From Perkinsus olseni (lineage: Eukaryota > Perkinsozoa > Perkinsida): a stretch of DNA of 29,005 nucleotides. Every line of letters starts with the position of its first letter. The first letter of the stretch is position 1. The position numbers were made by a program, and so were the translations under genes. The stretch lies in assembly GCA_013115125.1 (NCBI GenBank), contig JABANN010000435.1, positions 1 to 29,005 of the forward strand. Reading direction: 5' to 3'. The notes beneath the pieces are model-generated. The model did not search any database. It was not told where the DNA came from and saw nothing but the letters and a program-made list of their open reading frames with translations. Below are positions 7,982-19,600 of this stretch, in pieces.

Positions 7982-9326
7982 TTAAGGCTTAATGGCTTTA
8001 ACTAGGTCGAGCTTAAACAACACCAAAGTTTGTTGACCATGACCTTTAACTGGTCCAGAGTCGATGAGAGGGTCGAGGACAAGATGGCCGCCAGGCTCCC
8101 CAGCAACGGCCGATAGGAACGTCTTGATCTGAGAGGCTTTTAGTTTGCCCAATCGGCGACCGAGCCCCGACTGTAGCCACTTTCGGAAATGTCCGTAGCA
8201 AGTCTGGGAGGTGGTGTACCAGTGGACCGTTCGTTTAGTTGCAGCGGTGGGCAGGGATCGCCTCATCCGAACGACGGCGTCCCCACGAGCGTTCACTAAT
8301 ACCGAATCTTCCGAGGCCCACGAACGTCTCGAGGACGGGTAGAGCGGCGCTACTCCGGAGTGCTCGTAGCTCACGGATGACAACAGCCTTGGACTTAGTC
8401 ACGAAACTGAGCAGATCTGTGGTCTTGTCCGCGGACCGGTATCTTTCGACCAGTTCCCCTACGAAGGCCCACCAGATTCTCGTCGTCAGGGCGGCATTTT
8501 CAGCGACTCTGACAGCCAAGTTGATGCTCTCATGCTGGTACACTGAATCCACGAGTTTTTCAATGATGCCATCCTCACTGGCTGAGGACAGGAAGCCCCC
8601 ATTGTTGATGGTGGCCTCGGTGAGATCAGCATCCCAGGGACCGTCGGATATCTCCTTGACGATTTCGGCTGCGGCTTCTTCGCAAGACAGGCCAGACTGT
8701 AGCTTTTCCGATCCATCTCGACGGAGTTCTCTCACAGCTGCGCCCAATATGGGGGCGTTGAGCGTTCGGTCAACCATTTCTGCATCCGCCGCGACCACAA
8801 CCAAATCTTCCTTATCAAGCCGCGGAAGAGCGTGAGTAGCGAGGGCAACCAAGACCCCATCTTGCAGTTTAGATAGCCGCTCGATGCAGACTTGAATGAC
8901 TGCCTTCAACTTGAAGGCTTCAAGCTCACCAGCGGCAAGGAAGCACTCAACGCGGTCGCGATTCTCGAAGAGGCTTCCGCCACGACACTCGAGGCGAACT
9001 CCTCGCCGTCTCAGATGATATACAGCGGAGTTGTTGTAAAGCTCGGACTACCCTTTGGTTGGGCCGAGCTGGGTTCAGGCAAGCTTGAAAAGCCCGCTCG
9101 AGGTTCCAAAACGACATGCAAAAATAGTAAAAACTTTCCTCCGAGATGTTGAAGCACTAATATCATCGATCCCGCTCTTCGAAATTGGGAGTACGCTCAA
9201 CTGGTTGAGGCCGACTACTGTGCTGTGATTAACTGAAGCAAGCTCAAGGGATACAAATTTTGTATCCCTTCTTTTTCCCGAGTTACAAATTACAAAACTC
9301 GGTCGGGAAGGAGTCGCGATGACCAT
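7982..9326 (-). CDS. Minus-strand gene, possibly BTB-like helical protein
   Basis: The main exon runs from 9047 (after a GGGTAG acceptor) to about 8310 and encodes about 250 residues without a stop. ECFLAAGELEAFKLKAVIQ is followed by CIERLSKLQDGVLVALA and RLDKEDLVVVA, which recalls the last helices of a BTB fold (FLxAAxxLxxxxLKxxC). The rest is alpha-helical and acidic with no motif I can name. A second frame (about 8207-7982) ends at TAA 7982-7984; one phase-consistent join is donor GTGGGC after PVLETF to the acceptor before TCYGHF. Upstream, a short exon ending ASTSRRK near 9134 may precede it. No start codon is certain. Confidence 0.5.
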
Positions 9327-9766
9327 AAACGGCCCAATTAGACGGCGTGTGTTTCGTTTGTAATGATCCGCCTATAGCCGGTCAAAATCTTGAAGCTCTT
9401 GCGGTTCCTCGAATTTCCTCAACGCGATTATCTAACCGTGACAGCGGTTTTACAAGATTCCTCATCCTCAGAGTTGAGGTGAATCCAAAAACCTTTGATC
9501 GGACACCTCGTGTCCGCTAAGAATGCTGCTGCTTTACTGCTTCAGATGGCCTCCAGTTTTCACTTGTCAAATCCTGTTGATCTCTTCGCGTGTTCCGTTT
9601 CCGGAAAGTATTTCTTCAAAACTTTTACCCGTTATGATATCGCCACGAGACGTTGTCATCACGGCGCATCCACCGGCCAAACATTGAGAAAGCGATTTGT
9701 TAAAAAGATTCTTTTCAAAATATCTTATTTCCGACCTCTTCTCAGTTCTGTCTTCTGTACTTTATC

Positions 9767-12700
9767 ATGGTACTGCCTAGTAGACTGCCCCCGATGGTAT
9801 CAAGATCTGCTTTCAACCAGTTTTTAATGCCTCGCCGATCGAAGTTCATATCACTACTGGGCGAGATCGCGTCGGAAGAGAATCTTTCGATGTCGCGATT
9901 GTCTATGGACTGGATACTTCAATTCAAAACTAGTATTTTCCGAAAATTTCAAATTTTTCCCGGAAAATTTCTTTTTTTTCCAGAAAGTCCACCGTTTCGC
10001 CAGACCTCTGTCTTCGGCTACACTTTTGATGTTAACACCGCGGCTGCCGTTGAAATATGTAAAGAGAAAAGCGCCACGAGTATTGTCCTGGCAGATCACG
10101 GGGTAAGAAAATACCGACGATCTGTTTTCTGGAGGTCTTTCGCAAAGTCCATTCTCCCCTGTGGTGATGCGCAAGCGTGGGTGGCGCGAGAACATTATTA
10201 AGATGATGGTAAATAACGTTGCTACGAGAACGACTCCTGATGCCACCTGCCATCAGCGTGTTACATGACCAATTTTCGGAAAATGTAATTTTCCCTGCTT
10301 AGCTGGGATGCGCAACCGGTGTCTCCAGTCTCGTCGTTGTGATTGTATTTGAATTTGAATCGGTGTGAGAAAATGATGAGCTAAGCTGCGTGTTGTAGAT
10401 ATTGCAACCTAGAGGGAGACTGATTCATTTTTGCAACGAATTTGTTGTTCGATTCGTTAACTGTGGCTACATCGCTCGGGCTGCGTTGCTGGTGGGCCGC
10501 TTCGACCACCTTATATCCTTTCTCTCGGCGGATAATTTCGTGGCGCGCGGTCGATGGCAGGTACCTAACGTACCACACACTGTTTTCTTGAATCCCTGTT
10601 GCTCCGTTGCTAAGGACTATATACCCAAGACTCAAAGTGCGGTGGAGCAGGTAGAGTGATGGTATCTTTATCTCAAGCTTGCATGATACGGAGGAGGTCA
10701 GGTGCTGGAGTACTGGAAGAAGGAGGGGTCGAAGTCTTTGGTGTTGAAACCTTTGAAGGGTACTAACTGCACGGGGGCATGCTCATTTGTATCTTACTAG
10801 AGTCGACCTAAGATTCGCGCCATATGCCATGGTAAATGGCAGAAGAAATGATTTGGTCGTGGATGATGAGAGTTCGTTGCCCACCCGTAGCGCCTCAGGC
10901 TTTCAATCATCGTGGATTTTTTAATGTATAAAAAATTTTTTCCAGATTGGATTTTGAGGAGGTCCTAGTATTGTAGTTCTCGAAGGTCTACTAGCTGTCA
11001 CTAGCGTTGGTGACAGAAAAAAAGATATGCACGGTATCTATACCGCATGCAAGCAGCATACGGAGCGGTGAGAAATTTTTGTTTTTCTTCATGTGAATTT
11101 GAGGCCCTGATTCTGAATTTTGAAGATGCAGTGATCGGTTGAATTTACCAATTTTCTCACTTTGTTGAAAAAAAAACTGAAAATTACTTGACAAATTTTT
11201 TTCATAGAAAATAATTAGGTACTGGTGGAAATGACGTTATGGTTGCTCACAATGTGAGGGAGGTGGAAGCGGGCGTGATGACCATCTTCAGTCGGGAGTA
11301 AGAATCTTCGAGGAATCTTGAGGTTGAGTTATTGACCTTAGATACGGCCTAGCAGTGTCACCATTCCTCGATATCATCAACGAGTATCGGGTTGTGTGTA
11401 CCCATCGGAAACCACAGCTGATGTACTCGAAGAAGAGAATGTCCCTGGTGGGCGATGGTGTAAGTACCATAACAGAACTGTGTGGTGGGAAGCTGACGAA
11501 GCAAAGCGCTAAGGTAAGAAGGACGGGGAGAAAGGATCGTTTTTTATGGCGCGTTAGTCGTGCTGGTGATGATAGTACTTGTTGTTTTTATGGACGCTTT
11601 CTCTTTTATAGTTTATCGACTTTCTCGTTTGGGTTTGTTGTGGTCGCACTTCGCTCCGCTCAATTGAGAGGAAAAGTTATTCATTTTACCAGTGCTGTTA
11701 AGAGATGTTGAGTCGTTTTTTCGAATCTTTCGAAATCCTTGCCTACCGGTGACCGCATCTTGAAGAATTGCGCTGAGCAAGCCCGGGTCGGGAACTGCGG
11801 CATGCGCATTGAGTGATTGATGACGTTGATTGACAAGCACGTCAATGATCGAAGGTCGCTGAGGCACTAGTGAGTCGAGGGGAAGGCCGCTTTGTGCCAC
11901 GCAATTTATTCGAGAAATGCTCGTGGGTTTGTTCGTACCACACGCTCGCCAATTCGCACTACGGGATTCGAGAGATTGTTTGGTTGAGGTTGCAAAAGCA
12001 TCTTCGAGCTCGATGATGCGATATGCTTCCTTATCGACGACTTTAGTGCCGAAACTGGAATTCGGTGAGATTTATTGTTTTTCAATGTTGTTTTCCCGAT
12101 CAATAATCGGAGAAATTTCGGATAATTCTGAAATTTTTTCGGCAAAATTTCTCGGACAAGTTATTTTTGCTCGTGTAAATTTTTCATAAACAGGACTTTG
12201 TGTTCGTGGCTATTTCTTGTATCTTTTGTGAGGTTATGTAAGTTTCAACTTTAACCCTTACAACCCGACTCGGTCACACGAGCACCGATGCACCTTTTGG
12301 TCAGTTTTTTTGACGAAATTTTTTTTCGTCACTCAGGGCATTGCCGATCTGCTAGGGGCAATAGAGAACCCCCGATGGGTGCCTCGGGAAGGGGAGGTGA
12401 TACCACTCCAATGGAAACACAACTTGGGGCTGGGGGCTAAGGCTAAGATAGTAGACAAGGATACAGAGTTGTGGGGGAAGGTAGTAATTTGGGGAAATAG
12501 TGGTATTCAGTTATTTAGCCGTTCTTAAAGTTTGCCGCGTTTTAGCGGATTTCTCCTCGTTTTTATTTTTTGAGTTTTTTTGAAATTTTGTACTTGCGCG
12601 ACAGCGTTACCTGTACGACGCGTGTCCATTCGATTGATTTGCGCTTTTTGTGGTATATTTTTCTATTGTGCGTTCCTTTACTCCGACGATTGGGTTTTCT

Positions 12701-13328
12701 CATCGACTTTTCGGGGGATTAAAAATGTTCGACTGTTTTCTAGGCAGCTGCTTTAGCGGTCGGGGCAATTATGTATTTTACTTCATCGCGTCATGCAAGC
12801 TGAGCTCTCCTGTGGTGTAGTGTCGAATATAGGTGGTCGACAGTACAGGCACGGTCTAGTACGGAGTACGGTAGTAGTTAATACGTACTAGTCCTCCGTA
12901 CCCGTACTAGGTTGCCAGTTTGAAACCTACTCCGTACCGTACTTTCCCCGACCCCAGCTTTAGTGTCGAATGAGAAACGGCACCAATAAAATTTGCGGAA
13001 AATTTTCGCGAGAAAATTAGAAAATTTTCCGGGAAGTTTCTGCTTTTGTTTTATCAGATTTCCTCCCTTGCTGTTGATGCTGCGAATGCAATTGGTATCG
13101 ATTTTTGCAGCGTTGATGTTGTGGAGCTCGCCGATGGTGACTTTAAGATTCTCGAGGTATCTTAGGGCGGAGCGAAGCGATTTTTACCTGTCAAGTTTTC
13201 GTTAGGTTAACTGTGGGGTGATGATGGATAACTTCTTGAGCCAAGATGACGGGGAGTATCGATCGATTGCGAAGGGAATATATAAAGACGCATTGCAGCT
13301 AGCCCTCTCGAGGCAACCCGGAGTATGA
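9767..13328 (+). CDS. ATP-grasp ligase (cyanophycin-synthetase/RimK-like fold), nine exons
   Basis: Exons are 9767-9932, 9984-10102, 10561-10650, 10702-10759, 11219-11297, 11342-11513, 12337-12480, 13058-13156 and 13206-13328. They total 1050 nt, giving 349 aa, and every junction is GT-AG and in phase. The N-terminal part has FGYTFDVNTAAAVEICKEK and a LADHG/VPHTVF turn. KPLKGTGGNDV is the nucleotide-binding lysine loop. LAVSPFLDIINEYRV and MSLVGDGVSTITEL are the central sheet. IPLQWKHNLGLGA, a DFCSVDVVE strand and ILEVNCGVMM give the Mg-binding acidic residues and Asn. The family joins a carboxylate to an amine or thiol using ATP; the substrate is unknown. The first 31 residues lack acids and are basic, which would fit a mitochondrial leader (inference). 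A second ATG at 9827 is an alternative start. Confidence 0.88.
10531..10550 (+). repeat. Intron repeat TTCGTGGCGCGCGGTC, copy 1
   Basis: GATAATTTCGTGGCGCGCGG lies ten bases before the 3' splice site of intron 2 (10103-10560) of the ATP-grasp gene. The same motif is found in two introns of the deubiquitinase gene (20020-20073 and 22423-22472). Confidence 0.85.
11649..11660 (-). repeat. Antisense copy of the GCGGAGCGAAG motif
   Basis: CTTCGCTCCGCT inside intron 6 (11514-12336) of the ATP-grasp gene is the reverse complement of the motif found sense-oriented in many introns here. Confidence 0.7.
13157..13205 (+). repeat. 49-nt intron built from two recurrent motifs
   Basis: Intron 8 of the ATP-grasp gene starts with the donor GTATCTTAG and continues directly into GCGGAGCGAAGCGATTTTT (13167-13185), leaving only about 20 nt before the acceptor. 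The intron is certain: it interrupts LEVNCGVMM between LE and V. Confidence 0.88.
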
Positions 13329-13330
13329 AA

Positions 13331-13366
13331 GCTCGCACAGGTTCGATCCCGGCGGATGACAGTTTT
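13331..13366 (+). repeat. tRNA 3'-end-like fragment with T-run
   Basis: GCACAGGTTCGATCCCGGCG is followed by GATGACAGTTTT. This is a box B / T-loop, an acceptor-like strand and a short T-run. Confidence 0.6.
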
Positions 13367-13460
13367 ACGTCTGCTTTAATCGACTGTTTCTGGATGCTCC
13401 AATATGCAGTTCGTTTCAGCTTCCGGTTGCCGAGGATGCTTGTGTGAGTTGCTGCCAGAG

Positions 13461-13550
13461 GCCCCCGGTTCAATTCCCGGTAGAGGTTCGTTTTCATTCT
13501 CGTGATAGAGGTAGGGTCGTTCCGAATCGACCCGGGTTCAATTCCTGCTC
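13461..13550 (+). repeat. Two T-arm-like fragments in tandem
   Basis: CCCCCGGTTCAATTCCCGG (13462-13480) has a 5-bp T-stem around TTCAATT, and CCCGGGTTCAATTCCTGC (13531-13548) is a second copy. No D or anticodon arms precede them. Confidence 0.55.
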
Positions 13551-13641
13551 ATTGCGATTCGTCGCTAGAATTGGGAAGTGTTATTTGTAGCGGAGCGAAG
13601 CACTTTTATTTTCCCTTGTATTGGTTGTTATCATTTTTGAA

Positions 13642-16600
13642 ATGTCTATATTGAGCGGTGGAAGGTCGCCCTCATCCACTGAGCGTCGAGAAGATTCCTC
13701 CTCGCCCAACTCACAGACCAGCGGGGACGGTCGGAAAGGATCTGCTGGGAATGATCATAGTGCTGGTAATAGTGGGAAGGGGATGGATGACGATGGCAGC
13801 TTGGGAATCTTAGGTCGACTATTGTGCTTGACAGAGAAGGGGATGCGTTGACTTCAGGAAAGTTTTTTTTGATTTTTGGGGGATTTTTTGAGACTCATCT
13901 CACGCAGTAATATCTGTTGATAAGTAGTTTTTTGGCGCGTTGGAATTTTATGCTACTCGTCCGATGTTAATGTGTTTTTGGTTAAATGAGGCCTCCGTAG
14001 GCTCCATCAGCGTTCCACGGCAAACGATACTTTTTTGGGTGATGTCCCGATTTTTCGCGGAACCTCGGTCGATTTAAGGCTTTCATACCAACTTTTCCGC
14101 AGTTAATATACCGCCATGCTCCCCGAACGAGCTTGAGTTCAAGATCAGTGATATCGGAAAATACCAAGCCCTCGAGCAGATCAGATCGCCTGCTTTGACG
14201 GCCGGACCCTTCACTTTTAAGGTAAAAAGAAAAGGCGGAGCGAAGCGTTTTTTCTATTTTCGCGATCGCGGAGTGCGGCTGGTTTTGCTGTAAGGGTTTG
14301 GTGAATATTGGCATTTGGGAATTGTGCAGATTGTTGGTGGTTTTTTTGACACTTGCTGGTTTGGTTTTTCTACTTTATATTGATGTTGATTAAATTTTGG
14401 TGAACTCGTCTTCTATGGGAAGAAATATTTTTTTCAATTTGTCGTATAGTTGAAAAATGTTTGATTATTCTGGTGAGGTCGATCGTACTTGGGTCGTATG
14501 AATTTAGTCGATATCGTATCATGCGATACAAGTTGCTGAGCTCTGCTAATTACCATTGGTCAGTTTATAACTGTTGAATCTTTTTCGGTTGTTGTTGTAG
14601 TTGCTGATCTTCCCTCACGGTAATCGTGTGCGGCCACCAGCGTATCTGGCGGCGTACGTAGAGTGTCAGGAGAGGAAGGAAGGTGATAAAGGGACGGCGG
14701 TTGGTGATGGAGGTTGGGGTTGTATTAGGGCAAACTGCTGTTGGTTTATTCATGTAATTTTGGGTAGCGGGACTCTCGGGAGTGTTTAACAGATTTTCAG
14801 AGTGGGGAGGGTCTCGGCTCGGGAAAGTGAGTAGGTTCTAAGTACGGCTCCTCCGGCATAGGGGATCAGCCTTGTCGGCTCTCCATTTCTTGGGATGGTC
14901 GCGCCCCTCTGCCTGTGGAGCTTCCCACTGTCTGGCTTGGGAGTTGGCGGAGTTTTCCTCAGTTTTGGGAGTCCTCCCAGAAGAGAACCTGTGACTGGAG
15001 AAGTCTTTTTGAAGGCGTGAATGATTCGCATACTGTTGTTAAATTATAGAATGCACTGGGAAGATTGTTAGCCGCTTAGTTACCCCCTCGGATATTTGGC
15101 GCTCTCCTCGATTGCGGGGCAGAGGCGAAGTATTCTTATTGTTTCTGGGAGTTGTTCGTGCGCGTCTTTTCGATGGTTTTTCGTTGTTGTTGATGTATGG
15201 TTATCCATCTTTGCTGGTTTGTTTCGGGAAAATTTGGTATGGCTCGCGGTCTGTATTTCGTGTGAGTTTTGGGTGGGGATGACGATTTAATTTCGTGGCG
15301 CAGTGACGGAATCGAGAATGTGCATTGTGGCAGGTATGGATCCTCGGTTCGTGTATGCCGGGGTGAAGTTCCAGATAATTGTCATCAACCAGATGGACTA
15401 TCGAAAATCAATGGTAAGTTGGTAGTGAGTGGGCGGAGCGAAGCGATGGGCATTGTGGAAAATTTGTTTCTGAATGATCGGTTGTGGCTGTGAAAGTAGC
15501 ATAAAAATTTAATGCGAAGATCGCGCTAGGGGACTCAAGTTGGCGTGTGTGTGAGTTTTAAGTCCAACGCCGAAAACCGGGTTAGTCAGCAGACTAGCAC
15601 CTCCGATTTATATTGTTCCAAAAGGGATGAGGGTTAAGGCGAGTTTATTGAGCACCGGCAGAGGGCAGGGCAAAACTAAGATACTTTTTTGGCCATCATT
15701 GCTGGTTGCAGGTGAAGTCGGATACGCACAACTTCTGCAAGGCTGAGATCGACAGGGGCTGGCACGATCTGGTCCCGATTGAGCGGGTGTTGGACCCTCG
15801 GGAGGGATGGCTGGACAAGGATGGGAATCTGGTAGTAGAGGGAAGGGCTGGGGGGTCGGTGTTGATGCGTATCATAGTGGAGAGGTCGAGCGTGGAAGAT
15901 ACGGAATAGGTCGGGAGAGTGTTTGGATATTGGTTGGTGTGGTTCGCGCGCGCCCGGAGGAGAATGGGGTAGCTTAGTCAAATGTTTGTTGGCAAGAAGT
16001 ATGTTAAAATTCGGTTAAAAATTGGCGGTCGGGCGGGGTGCAAGGTTCGAACCTGGGTTGGCCGTGTGATAAGTTGAAGCTTTAACGATTATGCCAGGCT
16101 TACTGGCAGCGTTTCGTACGGTTCTACTGTTAGGTGATGAGGGCCTCAGCTTATGCTAGGCAGGCGGAAACGGTGCTGGGAAATGGAACGGACAGGGAAC
16201 GAGGAGGGACTGGGTAGCTCGAGATGATCATCTTGCAATCTTGCAATCTTGCATTTCCTCAACAGTTTTGTCGGCCTCCGCAACCACGGCGCGACCTGCT
16301 ATTTGAACGGCTTGCTGCAGTCCCTTTACCATTTGGGACGTTTCCGGGAGATCGTCTATTCGGTCGACCCGAAGGCTGAGCGAGAGCGTAAGATACTCTT
16401 GCGCACAGCGAAGATTTTTTAGGCGTATCTTTGGTTAGGGCTGGCGAAAGATGAGCTTTCGGGTGGTGATGGTGAGGAGGTTGATAGCCTTGCTTGCATG
16501 AGCCCATCGGGAGGCCGACTTAGTTTGCCCATTGCCTTGCAAAAGGTAAGATTTTTGGAGAATCTTTTTTTCTGTGTTTACCTAGCTCGACATATATTTA

Positions 16601-19600
16601 TAAAGATACGATATTATAACAATATGAATATCTTTTACTGTTGTCCTTGAACAGTTTAAATGAAGTGGTAGTGAGTTTACAGTCCAACGCCGACGGTTCC
16701 GGCTCAGTTAGACTCGAAGCCGGGGTGCTCAGTGAGGACGTTTCTGTAGCGTTGACATGCAGTCCAAACAGACGGTTTGGGAGGAGCTTTACTTGGCTCT
16801 GATTGAGGAATCTTTTTTTCTGTGATGAGCAGGAGTGACCATGCTTAGGTATTTTTGGATCTTCAAACTTCGGATGTACCGGTGGCCTGCAGGGATCTCA
16901 TAAGAGCTTTTGGATGGGACTCGATGGACGCCTTCACTCAGCATGATGTACTAGAAGGGGTATCTTAGATCGAAGCTGGCTCGTTATAGGTTGACAAGAT
17001 TCTCTCTGCGGGATGAACACCCGCCGGGGATCGAACCGGGGACCTCTGGATTACCCACTTTCAGGCCCAAGAGCTGGAACGGCTTCTGTGCGATAAATTG
17101 GAGGAGAAGTTGAAGGGGACGTCAGTCGACGGAGCGATACAGCAGCTGTTCGAGGGGGAGTTGGAGAACTTCATCGAGTGTGTGGATATTAGCTATTCTA
17201 GCCGACGGTAGTGATCGGGGGCGCGACTTTTTCACGGAAAATTTGCGGAAAGTTTCCGGAAAATTTTGGGAAATTTCCGATTTTGAGTGGATGTTTCGAG
17301 TGGCGTTTCGCTTTTTGCGAAAAATTCCGAGAATTCCCAGGAAGTTTCGGGAATAATCGGGAAGATTTAGAAGAAGTTTGGGGTTTCCTTCTCTGAGTGC
17401 GAAGGGATTTGCGACGGTTGGCTTTTTTCGGGAAAAGTTCTGGGAGATTTTCTTTCTTTTGGCAAAAAACTCAAATATTTCTCATGATCAGGTTGGAACC
17501 GTTTTATGACCTCTCCCTTAACGTGGCCGGACTCAAGACCCTTCAAGAGTCTCTACTTGATTTTACTCAAGTTGAGATGCTCGAGGGAGAGAACGCGTAC
17601 GAGGCTGAGGGTAGCAAAAAATGGAGATGGGGTGATTCGACCCGGGGACCTTTGGGTTGTTAGGTAACGGCAAACAGCGCGCCCGAAAGGGAATTCGATT
17701 TACGAAGTTTCCGCCAGTTTTGAATATTCAATTGAAAAGATTCAATTTTGACTTTGAGCGGATGGACATGGTCAAGCTGTAGGAGTATCTTTTGGCGTAT
17801 CTTAATCGATCAGGTGATCGATTTTGTCAGGCATGATCGATTTGAATTCCCAACTCGTTTGAATGTGGATAATCTCTTGCCCGGCACGGGAGATTACGTA
17901 CTTCATACAGTTCTGGTAAGTTTGCTGCACTCGAAAGATTCTGCGTATAGCAAGTATCTTTTTCCCCGTAGCACGCACGCTTTAACCTTGGATACTGAAT
18001 TAGGTTCATTCTGGAGATGTTAATTCGGGTCACTATTACGCGTTTATTCGACCCAAAGGAGAAGGTACTAGTCTTTTCTTGACGTAAAAAGCGCGCGCCC
18101 AACTGATCGATTTCTCTGTCAGGTACCGATTGGTTCCGTTTTGATGATGATTCTGTGACTAGAGTATCGGAATACGCGGCGGTGGGTTGTGCCGACGGAG
18201 CGAAGCGTTTTTTGTTTATCATTTTTCGTGTCTTGGTTCAGGTCGAGGACAATTTTGGCGGTGATGATGTTGTGCCGTGTGATTATTTGACGAGGGGGTT
18301 GCGATCGTCCTCGGAGGTCACCAGGCAGCGGATTTACAGCGCGTAATCAAAAGGTCGTGGGTTCGATCCCCGGTGGGTGTATTTTGCTGTAATTTTATTC
18401 AGTTATTTATTGGTATATGTGAAAGAATCGGAGTCGGGAAAGATTCTTACGAATCCTTCTTATGAAACTGTAGTATCTTAGGTCGAAGCTGGCGTTGCAC
18501 AGAATTTGGATTTAGGTCAAGAATCGTCTTGAACTGGAGTCCAAGAGAGTTGATGACCGGAAGCGCGAAAGACAGGCGGCGGCCATGCATGTCAACGTTA
18601 GGGTTGTCACGTCCGCTGATCTTAAACGGGGAGAGGTAAAATGGGCGAGAAATTCCGAGAGTGGGAGAAAATTACCCCGAGGCTGCCGGGTTGAATATGT
18701 GATGAAGCGTATGCGAAGGACCCGGGTTCGAATCCCGGTGGTGACGAAGTGATTTTCGTTATGGTTCAAATTTTTAGAAGACTTAGCGGAGCGATGAGGT
18801 TTAGTAGAAAATTTTTGTATTTTTATTAGTATCTTTCGAGCTTATCCCAACCTAGAATGTAGAAGTTCCGCGATTAGACAGGAAGTTTATTGGTATCTTT
18901 ATTTCTGTTAAATGCATGAGTCAACCTTCGGTCAGTGGTCGGGTGCGCAGATCCCACCTCGTTAAATCCAATTCTGCATTTCTTGATTCTCAGGGTTTCG
19001 GCGTGTCCCCCATTTCCGATACCGCTGGAACGACCGTACGGATGCTCAGGACGGCGGAGGTACGAACCCCGGTGGAGTCATTTTTCGAGAATTTCTTTCC
19101 GGAAAAAAATACATTTTTTCCGAGCAGATACCGCAGATTGCTGAGGGTGTGGCCGAAGCTTTGAAGGAAAACAGCGACAACTCGATCGATTTGGATCCGA
19201 CCGAACTCGGTCTGGCGTATCTTAGACGCCGTCGTCTGGACGGGTAGTGGGGGGAATTTTTTTTGAATTTTTTGAATTTTCCTCCGTTTTCTGTTTTTTG
19301 AGATATTTTTCCGGATTTTTTCTATCGTCACGAGTATCATTGCTTTTCTCGGGTAATTAATACCGCTGCCGGGAATCGATTCGCGTCATTCTCTTCAGGG
19401 TAACTCAGATGGACTGGTCTCAACTCAAGAGCGATATGATAGTCTCGGAGAGTGCCGAAGAGGACAGCACAGGCGCAGCCGATTGGAATATGTATGGTGA
19501 CACTAGCAGGGACGGTGGTGATGGTCATCATCATCTTCATCGGAATGGCCGTGGGAAGCCGGGAAGGACCCTGGATTCTATGCTTAACGATGCGTAAGTT

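Larger units (their letters stand above)
13329..13641. other. Intergenic region with tRNA-like 3' fragments
   Basis: Between the ATP-grasp stop and the deubiquitinase start lie three plus-strand T-arm-like pieces (13331-13366, 13461-13494, 13531-13550) and a GCGGAGCGAAG copy (13590-13600). The same motifs fill introns on either side, so they are not confined to introns. Promoter and polyadenylation signals were not identifiable. Confidence 0.6.
13642..15884 (+). other. USP7 leader and MATH domain exons
   Basis: Exon 1 gives a Ser/Gly/Asp-rich leader starting MSILSGGRSPSS. The MATH domain follows: ELEFKISDIGKYQAL, SPALTAGPFTFK, LLIFPHGNRVRPPAYLAAYV, GVKFQIIVINQMDYRKS, KSDTHNFCKAEIDRGWHDLV, then RVLDPREGWLDKDGNLVVE. 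These match the successive strands of the substrate-binding TRAF-like domain of USP7/UBP12. The donor of exon 3 is uncertain (14719 or 14740, both phase 1). The exon 5 donor at 15885 is chosen by phase; no other GT fits FVGLRN in the next exon. Confidence 0.85.
16266..18472 (+). other. USP catalytic domain exons
   Basis: The Cys box is GLRNHGATCYLNGLLQSLYH (exon 6), with the nucleophile in ATCYLN. Next come LPIALQK, RAFGWDSMDAFTQHD/AQELERLL (exons 8-9), then KLKGTSVDGAIQQLFEGEL and EPFYDLSLNVAG. RKGIRFTKFPPVLNIQLKRF and DRFEFPTRLNVDN are the palm. The His box is HSGDVNSGHYYAFIRPKGEG (exon 13) and the acidic box WFRFDDDSVTRVSEYAAVE (exons 14-15), then SAYLLVYVKE (exons 15-16). Cys, His and Asp of the triad are therefore all present and the core looks active. 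Confidence 0.9.

Noticed and set aside
8239-8835. 198-codon plus-strand frame
   Set aside because: It is the shadow of the minus-strand exon 9047-8310, which has the more protein-like composition and a splice acceptor at its start.
17211-17663. Open frames spanning the 17208-17491 intron as extra coding sequence
   Set aside because: The segment is composed of repeated GGAAAATTTT-type AT-rich sequence, and splicing it out joins SSRR to LEPFYDLSLNV in phase, matching the USP7 family.
18343-18402. Functional tRNA genes at the many GGTTCGA sites
   Set aside because: 5' acceptor strands and D arms are missing in nearly all, and where present (16025-16110, 27301-27370) the anticodon stem does not pair.
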